This document shows positions 1-5,155 of a DNA stretch of 6,493 bases, piece after piece. The stretch comes from Krumholzibacterium sp965370495. Its GTDB lineage: Bacteria; Krumholzibacteriota; Krumholzibacteriia; Krumholzibacteriales; Krumholzibacteriaceae. The notes beneath the pieces were generated by a model. The model did not search any database. It had not been told where the DNA came from and saw nothing but the letters and a program-made list of their open reading frames with translations. How positions within the stretch are numbered: position 1 is the first letter of the stretch; each line of letters starts with the position of its first letter. Position numbers and translations under genes: made by a program. The stretch spans positions 1 to 6,493 of the forward strand of contig CBDUUV010000121.1 in the NCBI GenBank assembly GCA_965370495.1, written 5' to 3'.

Positions 1-2950
1 GGTAGCATATAAATGTCTCTTCCTTCACAAAGGACAGGGGTGTCACCGACTGGACCGGCGCTTCCTGTCTTCCTGTGCCGCCAGCATCATGCCTGAACAT
101 GCTCCATCCACCTTCTGCCGCATCCACAAGCCGCAGGTCGTATCTTGATACAATCGATACCGACCTGTTGATCACTATCCCCGAAGGATCGGGGTGGACC
201 AGGCTTTTCAAAGTCCCCGTCGAAAAGACGAACAGGTTATCATCCTGATCCCTGACAAAGGCAACGGACACTGTTCCATCACCCTCACCCTTGAGAGGCC
301 ATCCCCGGGTCACTGTTCCGGCTATTTCCAGGCTGTACAATTCACCCGCCGTATTGAAGAGTATCTCCAGGTAACCATCCCCATCAAGATCTGCTGTGAG
401 GGGCTGAGCCGGAATACAACCTTTTTCGAGACCAACCATTGCAGCAGGAATCTTGACAGGCCATGAAGGCAAGCCTGTACCGAACCCCTTCAGCAGGTAC
501 ATATTTTCACTGTCCCTCACTATTGTTTCAAGAACGCCGTCTCCATCGAGATCGGAAATAGCACAGGCGGAGGGGTTATTACCGGCTGCTGAAGATACAA
601 ATATCCGTGGATCGGGAGTGTAGATAGATGGCGAATCGGTAAATGGATCAAAGTAGACAAGACCTGTGCCGGGTATACCGATAACCATCTCGTCACAATC
701 ATCACGATCGATATCGCCGACAGAGGGCATCAGCAGGATACCCGGGTCATCAGCTCCGTTCACCCCGGCTGAAACGATTCCGTAGATATTCGATAGTGAA
801 AAATAATTGAGATTTACTTCCCCATCGAAGACGGTTGCCAGAAAAAAACCTTCAGCTTCGGAATCCAGCCACTTCCCCATAACACCTCTTGCCGGATGGG
901 AAACAGGCCGTCCTTCCACGAGATTTCTGACCGCCACCACTCCAGGAGTGATGAATTTTCCATCCCATTCCACACCATCGGCCCCAATCATATAGATGAA
1001 TGTGCTGTCTTCATCAGAGGAAAGAACCAGGACCTCGTCCGCAACATCTCCCGGGTCTTTCAAAACAAGCGGTATCGTAACGATACCCCCACGCAGGTCA
1101 AGCGTACCTGGCGAATCGTCTGTGTCTATTGTAAAAGGCAGGCCGTCCGACGTGAAGGCATGTACTGTGCCACCGGTCGATGTGATGATGACCTCCCGCG
1201 ACCCGTCCCCATCTATATCAGCTACTACCGGAGGGCCGGTCCACGCCACACTGTCGCACACGGCAAAGACCTCGACCATACCTTCCCATACAGACGCATC
1301 AGCATCACGGATAATAAAGATCTTTCCGCCTTCAACGTCGTTAGCAACGATCAGCAGTTCCTGGCTGCCATTTCCCTCGAGATCGGCTACGACCGGACTC
1401 ATCCCGCTGACATCTCCATCCAGAGAAGCGCTGACCTTTTCGCTCACAGGGCTGAAACTCAGGTCAAAAGTCATTACATGTGATACGGCCGAGACCGCTT
1501 CGATAATTATACCGGAAAGTATCCCGCTGTTATACGAGCTCGATGGCCGGGTATCCGCGGCGAACCTCTCATTTACGCCTTCCCTGAAGGAATCATGATA
1601 GCTTCCAAAAGCATATAAACCTCCACGAATATCCATGTCCTGTACCCCATCCGCCTCCTCGAGGTCTACCCCTTTGAGAAGAGGATCGTCGTTCACATAC
1701 CCGTTGCTGAAAAGCCGGTCTGCTATGATTCTCTCATCAATATGCCAGATCTTGAGTCCGCTGCCGGTGCTGGTGTATTTGGTCCCGTCAATATATTCAG
1801 CGGGGTCTGTCGTTCCCGTCACATAGAAATCGAATTCGGCTCCAAGCAATATATCTTCGTTTTCCGGAATACCGTTACTATTGATATCAGTGAAATCAAA
1901 ACGCCTGTCCTGATCGACATCGTGAAGCCTGTTCGCTATCAGAAAGTACTCTGACGGCCCTGCGGGGATCCTGACCAGGGCAGTATCTGACGACGAGTGG
2001 TTGTTGATATCGGTTATTCTGACTGAAGTGTCTTCTGTAAGGGTAACAGCATCGACCCATCCCATCAGGTACCGGTGAAAAGCACATGGAAAACCGGGAA
2101 CAAACCCCATCGCGTTATAAAGACCATACGACATCAGGCCGAACGCTCCTATCCCCTGTGAATCAGGGAATCCGGAAGGAGTACTGTCAAAGAGGGGGAT
2201 CATTCCGATTCTCATACCCACCTGGTATACATATATACCCAGCGAGCCGAATACTATCTCGTCCTGGGTTGCATTCTCCGGAAACACCATGATATTGTCG
2301 ATAAAAAACATCTCTTCGCCCATAGCATCACCTGTCGGGATCCCGGGTGTACCGAGGGTATCGGCAAGTAGTTCGGCCATTTCGTCCGGATCGATAAAAC
2401 CGGACCATATCTGTTCCTGAGAATCCCTGTTGAAATCCGTTTCCTTCCCCTGCCCCGCGTGCAGGATCGCAAAAGCATCCCAACCGGAAAAATCATACAG
2501 TTCGTCGAGCGAATCCACCACAGTCATCATGATCTCGGCCATCCTGAGATCCCATGGATCGTTATCACCATAATAAGCTTCTTCAAAAGGAAGATCGATA
2601 ATCCCGGAAACAAGGTCGCATTCCAGTACAAATCTCCCGGCAGATGCGCCGGTAAAATACTCTCTCATGTGCCTCAGTTCGTTCTCGTAGTAAACCTGCC
2701 CGCGACCGTCGGAGAAATCCCTGTCGGGAAAACGAACCCTTATGACAAGAACATTCAGCGAATCGACAGTGGGGAAGGAACCGGAAACCAGCTTGGCAAA
2801 TGACTGTTTCTGATAGGCTCCGGGTTTTTGATCTGTTTTGAAGCCTGAAAATTCCGTGGGGGAAGGAACTCTTCCTGCAAGGATATCATCCGGAAAGAGA
2901 AACCCCGAAAAAAGAAAAAACAATATTATCAGACAATGAAATATTCTCAT
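1..2950 (-). CDS. Secreted M6-peptidase-like protein with degenerate zinc motif and FG-GAP repeats (3' end beyond window)
   Basis: One uninterrupted minus-strand frame of 983 codons runs from ATG 2950 to the window edge with no stop. Residues 1-25 form a signal peptide (RIF, then a Leu/Ile/Phe core, cleavage near ILA-G). Residues 60-440 follow the peptidase M6 framework: VLVIRVRFPD (67-76), REYFTGASAGRF (97-108), GIGAFGLMSYG (266-276), FHRYLMGWV (291-299), GLKIWHIDE (398-406) and GVDLEEADG (427-435). The zinc site is lost: where the family has HExxHxxGxxD, residues 242-252 read YQVGMRIGMIP. Five FG-GAP/VCBS-type loops of the DxDGDG kind follow, near 519-535, 573-589, 742-758, 794-811 and 850-866, suggesting a calcium-binding beta-propeller. 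WSMFRHDAGGTGR (949-961) resembles the segment often found just before a C-terminal sorting region. The protein is probably exported and non-proteolytic, acting as a binding or adhesion protein; that role is inferred. No Shine-Dalgarno precedes the start, which was chosen from the signal peptide. Confidence 0.88.
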   Translation of the reverse strand, partial: MRIFHCLIILFFLFSGFLFPDDILAGRVPSPTEFSGFKTDQKPGAYQKQSFAKLVSGSFPTVDSLNVLVIRVRFPDRDFSDGRGQVYYENELRHMREYFTGASAGRFVLECDLVSGIIDLPFEEAYYGDNDPWDLRMAEIMMTVVDSLDELYDFSGWDAFAILHAGQGKETDFNRDSQEQIWSGFIDPDEMAELLADTLGTPGIPTGDAMGEEMFFIDNIMVFPENATQDEIVFGSLGIYVYQVGMRIGMIPLFDSTPSGFPDSQGIGAFGLMSYGLYNAMGFVPGFPCAFHRYLMGWVDAVTLTEDTSVRITDINNHSSSDTALVRIPAGPSEYFLIANRLHDVDQDRRFDFTDINSNGIPENEDILLGAEFDFYVTGTTDPAEYIDGTKYTSTGSGLKIWHIDERIIADRLFSNGYVNDDPLLKGVDLEEADGVQDMDIRGGLYAFGSYHDSFREGVNERFAADTRPSSSYNSGILSGIIIEAVSAVSHVMTFDLSFSPVSEKVSASLDGDVSGMSPVVADLEGNGSQELLIVANDVEGGKIFIIRDADASVWEGMVEVFAVCDSVAWTGPPVVADIDGDGSREVIITSTGGTVHAFTSDGLPFTIDTDDSPGTLDLRGGIVTIPLVLKDPGDVADEVLVLSSDEDSTFIYMIGADGVEWDGKFITPGVVAVRNLVEGRPVSHPARGVMGKWLDSEAEGFFLATVFDGEVNLNYFSLSNIYGIVSAGVNGADDPGILLMPSVGDIDRDDCDEMVIGIPGTGLVYFDPFTDSPSIYTPDPRIFVSSAAGNNPSACAISDLDGDGVLETIVRDSENMYLLKGFGTGLPSWPVKIPAAMVGLEKGCIPAQPLTADLDGDGYLEILFNTAGELYSLEIAGTVTRGWPLKGEGDGTVSVAFVRDQDDNLFVFSTGTLKSLVHPDPSGIVINRSVSIVSRYDLRLVDAAEGGWSMFRHDAGGTGRQEAPVQSVTPLSFVKEETFICY

Positions 2951-2959
2951 AAGTAACGG

Positions 2960-2988
2960 ATAATAATGTAGTAACCATGACTCCGCAA
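2960..2988 (-). promoter_or_regulatory. Possible weak promoter of the M6-like gene
   Basis: On the minus strand TTGCGG (2988-2983) is separated by 17 bases from TATTAT (2965-2960). The -10 hexamer matches five of six consensus bases but the -35 only three. A start about 7 bases downstream of the -10 falls near 2953, only three bases before ATG 2950, so the transcript would be essentially leaderless. This agrees with the absence of a Shine-Dalgarno, but the match is modest and the gene could instead be read from the lipoprotein gene upstream. Confidence 0.3.
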
Positions 2989-3005
2989 GCCCTATAAAAT
3001 ATTCG

Positions 3006-3063
3006 GGGGAAAATGAAGCTCTCTTGCCGCCCCTGTTCGACAATAGCCTTCTTCATTTTCCCC
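3006..3063 (-). terminator. Long stem-loop between lipoprotein and M6-like genes (terminator or attenuator)
   Basis: GGGGAAAATGAAG (3006-3018) and CTTCATTTTCCCC (3051-3063) are perfect 13-bp inverted repeats enclosing 32 bases. Read on the minus strand, the loop contains a second possible stem, TTGTCG with CGGCAA, closed with one G-U pair around AACAGGGG. The element starts 46 bases after the lipoprotein stop and ends 55 bases before the M6-like start, a normal place for a terminator or attenuator. The 3' side is only moderately T-rich (AATATTTTATA), so it is not a textbook intrinsic terminator; it may instead protect the end of the upstream mRNA. Confidence 0.5.
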
Positions 3064-3074
3064 TTTGGTCGACC

Positions 3075-3089
3075 TTCCGGGTAACGGAA
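3075..3089. other. Short stem-loop TTCCG/CGGAA
   Basis: TTCCG (3075-3079) and CGGAA (3085-3089) pair around a five-base loop, next to the palindrome GGTCGACC at 3067-3074. A competing GGGT/ACCC pairing uses the same bases. It adds to the dense folding potential between the lipoprotein stop and the M6-like gene. On its own it is weak. Confidence 0.25.
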
Positions 3090-3108
3090 ACCCTCTGAAA
3101 GTACCAGC

Positions 3109-4158
3109 TTAAAGAAAGGTTTTCTGCTGCTGCAGGTTTTTCCCAACGTCCGGGCTGCTCCCGGGTGTTGAGAGGATTTGTCGACCTCTCCGAAATCTCT
3201 TTATCCTTTTGGCTTCGCCGCGCCCATGCGCCGCATCATCTGTCAGTGTTTTTATCTTTCCGCCCCCACCGTCCACGTCAGGCAGGCCGGGGCTCAGGTA
3301 CCTGTTATTGATCGCCGACTGGTAGGCCCACCAGAATGTAATCGATCCGGATGTAACTTCACCTACCCAGAGTTTGGCGTAATTTGCTTCAGCGTAGGTA
3401 CCGATCCTGATGAAATATACGTGCCCTTCGATCATCTCGACGATTCCGGAAGTCGACCATCCATCAGCAGGCGAATAACCTATCGCGTCGAATCCATACG
3501 CTTCATAATCTACAAAACCATAATCCTGGATCATTACCCTTGGCGAGTCTACAGTAACCCTTGGAATCCCGTCTCCAGTGGAAACCTCGAAATAGAAATC
3601 AGCAGAGGCGTTCTGGTAGTTTATCGGATCATTCCCGTAATAATTCTCCAGGTCAAAACCACTGTGATCGGGATCTACATTCATATCATACAGGGTCAGC
3701 AATCCCTCGAACCTTGGGGTAGCTGATACGATATCAGTAAGATATCCGCCGAACGGTTCGGTGCTGTCATTATTACCCTCATCTACCGCGACAACACTGT
3801 AAAAATACTGAATACCGTTCACGGGGTAGTCATCTTCAAAGCAATATTCCCATGGATCATTGTCAGGAAACTCATCTTCGATATAACCGATAAACTCAAA
3901 ATCGCTATCTATAGCAGGCGACCTGTAAATATCATAATACCTGACATCTTCTTCGAGGTTGGGTTCCCAGCATAGAGAGACATAACCGTTAAGGCTGACG
4001 GCATAGACACCTCGAGGTGGAGATGGAGGGCAATCCGCTGGGACCTCCACCTCGACCTCGACAATAGTTTCTTTTTCGCCACAGGACGTCAGCATCACCA
4101 TGACCATCAAAACCGCTGCAAACAATCTAGCTGTCTTATGTGCTCCTTCTGTCTTCAT
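3109..4158 (-). CDS. Fibronectin type III-like lipoprotein
   Basis: 349 codons if started at ATG 4158. An upstream in-frame ATG at 4188 adds only ten residues, which would spoil the signal peptide and overlap the likely promoter, so the shorter start is preferred. A charged n-region and hydrophobic stretch (12-22) lead to the lipobox LTSC with Cys26, so lipidation and envelope anchoring are expected. An acidic Thr-Ile-Val-Glu-Val linker (31-39) precedes an Fn3-like domain at about 45-135 (SPPRGVYAVSLNGYVSLCWEP, YYDIYRS, YFYSVVAVDEGN). A second beta-rich, aromatic domain (about 145-285: MIQDYGFVDYEAYGFDAIGY, GHVYFIRIGTYAEANYAKLW, WWAYQ) is not a family I can name. Residues 301-349 switch from acidic to strongly basic (12 Lys/Arg, 4 Asp/Glu) and are encoded by DNA rich in stem-loops, so the native stop may have been lost or shifted. 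The function is unknown; surface binding is a guess. Confidence 0.85.
   Translation of the reverse strand: MKTEGAHKTARLFAAVLMVMVMLTSCGEKETIVEVEVEVPADCPPSPPRGVYAVSLNGYVSLCWEPNLEEDVRYYDIYRSPAIDSDFEFIGYIEDEFPDNDPWEYCFEDDYPVNGIQYFYSVVAVDEGNNDSTEPFGGYLTDIVSATPRFEGLLTLYDMNVDPDHSGFDLENYYGNDPINYQNASADFYFEVSTGDGIPRVTVDSPRVMIQDYGFVDYEAYGFDAIGYSPADGWSTSGIVEMIEGHVYFIRIGTYAEANYAKLWVGEVTSGSITFWWAYQSAINNRYLSPGLPDVDGGGGKIKTLTDDAAHGRGEAKRIKRFRRGRQILSTPGSSPDVGKNLQQQKTFL
3144..3190. other. Two adjacent perfect or near-perfect stem-loops in the lipoprotein gene's 3' end
   Basis: CAACGTCCGGG (3144-3154) pairs with CCCGGGTGTTG (3160-3170) around CTGCT. On the plus strand this is an 11-bp helix including two G-U pairs; on the minus strand those two positions are A-C mismatches. 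Directly beside it GAGAGG (3170-3175) pairs with CCTCTC (3185-3190) around nine bases. They lie inside the basic tail of the lipoprotein frame, which is unusual for coding DNA. Their role is unknown. Confidence 0.45.
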
Positions 4159-4164
4159 GACCCG

Positions 4165-4187
4165 TTTATATCGCAACTGCCATGCCA
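4165..4187 (-). promoter_or_regulatory. Overlapping sigma-54-like and -10-like promoter elements of the lipoprotein gene
   Basis: On the minus strand TGGCATGGCAGTTGC (4187-4173) matches the sigma-54 consensus TGGCACG-N4-TTGC at all but one fixed base, with exactly ten bases between the -24 GG and the -12 GC. The predicted start would be near 4161. The hexamer TATAAA (4170-4165) lies six bases before ATG 4158 and would serve as a housekeeping -10 with a start at or next to the ATG. Its -35 (TTCGTA region) is poor. Either reading gives a leaderless mRNA, in keeping with the lack of a Shine-Dalgarno. A sigma-54 activator gene lies upstream, which makes the first reading attractive but not proven. 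Confidence 0.4.
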
Positions 4188-4328
4188 TACGAAAAAAAAC
4201 GGCCGTACAGCACCTATGTACAGACGAGTTACTTATGTTTTAACCGGTTGAATTGATATGACTTGCGATAATACGAGATTATACTTTCACAGGATACAGG
4301 CGCCCGGTTCTCAAGCAGCCGGAACAGG

Positions 4329-4375
4329 AAAAAATGTCCAATGGAACCTACAGTACCGTCCTTAATTCCGGACAT
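4329..4375 (-). terminator. Second stem-loop with T6 tract downstream of the small-RNA candidate
   Basis: On the minus strand ATGTCCGGAA (4375-4366) pairs with TTCC (4346-4343) and GGACAT (4339-4334), giving ten pairs interrupted by a three-base bulge on the 3' side, around a 19-base loop. It is followed without a gap by T6 (4334-4329, the first T shared with the stem). This is a reasonable intrinsic terminator lying 15 bases beyond the T7 tract of the small-RNA candidate, so it could be a back-up terminator or the end of a longer transcript. Confidence 0.5.
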
Positions 4376-4389
4376 CGGGTAAAGCAGAT

Positions 4390-4488
4390 AAAAAAAGGCC
4401 AGGAGTATATATTGCGAGCACCGGAGGGGATGTCCATACTCGCTTTCCTAAGGATCTCGCCATTCCAAAGGCTTTATATACCCCTGGC
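4390..4488 (-). ncRNA. Candidate small RNA, about 99 nt, unknown family
   Basis: A minus-strand promoter places the predicted start at 4488, exactly the first base of a closing stem. GCCAGGGGTATATA (4488-4475) pairs with TATATACTCCTGGC (4411-4398): fourteen continuous pairs, one being G-U on the minus strand only (on the plus strand it is an A-C mismatch), which supports minus-strand transcription. The stem is followed by C and T7 (4396-4390), an intrinsic termination signal. The 63-base interior can form GCGAG/CTCGC (minus 4443-4439 with 4418-4414); a second GCGAG at 4460-4456 offers an alternative partner, so two folds compete. Short GCC/GGC and TCC/GGA hairpins are also possible. No reading frame is evident. 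I looked for signal-recognition-particle RNA (the GGAA tetraloop helix with AGCAGCC), 6S, tRNA and common riboswitch cores and saw none. The family is therefore unrecognised; it could also be a riboswitch or attenuator ending in a terminator, but no gene follows closely. Confidence 0.55.
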
Positions 4489-4489
4489 A

Positions 4490-4503
4490 CGTTAAGTCTA
4501 ACG
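4490..4503. promoter_or_regulatory. Palindromic operator-like site over the small-RNA -10
   Basis: CGTTA (4490-4494), AGTC, TAACG (4499-4503) form perfect 5-bp arms around four bases. The site covers the -10 hexamer of the small-RNA promoter and the bases up to the predicted start, where a bound repressor would block polymerase. No cognate regulator is visible. Five-base arms can arise by chance, so only the position makes it notable. Confidence 0.3.
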
Positions 4504-4522
4504 CATTTAATTTTTCTGTCAA
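4495..4522 (-). promoter_or_regulatory. Housekeeping-type promoter for the small-RNA candidate
   Basis: TTGACA (4522-4517) is a perfect -35. After a 16-base, mostly A/T spacer comes TAGACT (4500-4495), four of six matches to the -10 including the key TA and final T. The start predicted 7 bases further on is G4488, the first base of the closing stem of the small RNA. The agreement between promoter geometry, stem base and downstream T7 is the main reason to trust the three elements together. The -10 is not ideal and the spacing is one base short of the optimum. Confidence 0.55.
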
Positions 4523-4633
4523 TGGGCTTTTTTACCCTTTTTATATAGTTTCACTTCTGTCTTTTGATTATAAATCAGGAAGGGGGGGAGGCGGCGGGAT
4601 ACGATAAAACCCGATTTCAATTTTCAGGATGGC

Positions 4634-4662
4634 TTCCGGGTGCAGAAATAAATAACCCGGAA
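4634..4662. other. Perfect 8-bp stem-loop
   Basis: TTCCGGGT (4634-4641) and ACCCGGAA (4655-4662) pair perfectly around a 13-base A-rich loop. Neither flank carries a T-tract, so an intrinsic terminator is unlikely. It could be a protein-binding inverted repeat or part of an untranslated RNA. It lies about 110 bases upstream of the small-RNA -35. Confidence 0.4.
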
Positions 4663-4775
4663 AGATGTCTTTGATTCCCGTCCCTTAGAGACCCCACCTG
4701 TACCCTGTTTAAGCTTCATAGAGAGCTTATGGGATTGAAATCTTACATCTCTCCGGGTTGCCACTACCCCGTTCG

Positions 4776-4859
4776 CTAACCGATACCGGTATTATTGGAG
4801 AGCAATCGCCATACCATTCACGCTTGATCCGGCATGAAGCATTTGTGCCGTATCGTTAG
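4776..4859. other. Possible structured element closed by a bulged 10-bp inverted repeat
   Basis: CTAAC-C-GATAC (4776-4786) pairs with GTATCGTTAG (4850-4859) with one bulged C. Inside, CGGCA (4830-4834) pairs with TGCCG (4846-4850), sharing one base with the outer stem. The perfect palindrome ATACCGGTAT (4783-4792) overlaps the left arm and would compete. No flanking T-tract or promoter tells the strand, so this is much weaker than the element at 4390-4488. Confidence 0.25.
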
Positions 4860-5083
4860 TATTTGCAACAGGTTACATATTATTATTTTTCATGTATACC
4901 TAATACCCCTCTATAAAATCCCGGAAGATGACAAGCCTTTTTACATACAGGACTGGTCCTTTTGCAAACTATTGCTACTCCGCATGTTACACAAGCAAGA
5001 ATCTTTATACCCTGATCCGGATATAGTTACGTTTCCATCGAATAGCCGGAATGTGGCCGAGCCAGAAAAGAAGCTCACGCGAT

Positions 5084-5095
5084 AAAACCGGTTTT
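5084..5095. other. 12-bp perfect palindrome AAAACCGGTTTT
   Basis: AAAACCGGTTTT is a perfect 12-base palindrome, 60 bases downstream of the regulator stop. Two other palindromes share its ACCGGT core in the same non-coding stretch: ATACCGGTAT (4783-4792) and AACCGGTT (4242-4249). Shared cores suggest a protein-binding site, though ACCGGT also occurs inside the coding regions. Confidence 0.3.
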
Positions 5096-5155
5096 CTCTA
5101 AATCAAATTGTAAATGGGGGAAACGGATATCCGAAAAAAAGACAAAAGAGGTCGG

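Larger units (their letters stand above)
4523..5155. other. Long stretch without a credible gene, rich in short palindromes
   Basis: No frame on either strand here has protein-like composition or a convincing start. The longest plus-strand frame (4834-5085) reads as low-complexity, Leu/Ile/Cys-rich shadow translation, and minus-strand ATGs give peptides of under 20 residues. Visible items are a TGATT-ATA-AATCA palindrome (4565-4577), a G-rich run on the plus strand (4578-4598, including seven consecutive G), stems at 4634-4662, 4710-4729 and 4776-4859, AGGAC/GTCCT at 4949-4960 and two ACCGGT palindromes. No clear intrinsic terminator follows the regulator gene: its stop is followed by a T-rich run but no GC-rich stem before it. 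Confidence 0.6.

Noticed and set aside
896..1598. Two overlapping plus-strand frames of about 200 codons
   Set aside because: They are antisense shadows of the M6-like gene, whose frame is unbroken and carries clear M6 and FG-GAP motifs.
2886..3146. Minus-strand 86-codon frame across the lipoprotein/M6-like junction
   Set aside because: It is out of frame with both genes, overlaps the signal peptide coding region of the M6-like gene and translates the stem-loop cluster.
4192..4227. Repeated CTGTAC followed by CGGCCG and T8 on the minus strand, terminator-like
   Set aside because: Only a four-base stem can be formed next to the T-tract, too weak for an intrinsic terminator.
4278..4283. Perfect TATAAT on the minus strand upstream of the lipoprotein gene
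   Set aside because: No acceptable -35 at 16-18 bases and no extended -10; transcripts would also cross a T8 tract (4199-4192) before the gene.
4398..4488. Bacterial signal-recognition-particle RNA
   Set aside because: Length and terminal helix fit, but the diagnostic apical helix with its GGAA tetraloop and AGCAGCC strand is absent.
4485..4499. Plus-strand TGGCACG, a perfect sigma-54 -24 element
   Set aside because: The expected TTGC at -12 is absent (GTCT) and no gene follows on the plus strand; it is part of the small-RNA start region.
4708..4742. A 35-base segment beginning GTTTAAGC and ending ATTGAAAT, resembling a CRISPR repeat in length and ends
   Set aside because: It occurs only once; there are no spacers, no second copy and no cas genes in the window.
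4834..5085. Plus-strand 83-codon frame
   Set aside because: Composition is not protein-like, no ribosome binding site or recognisable motif, and it lies in the palindrome-rich non-coding stretch.
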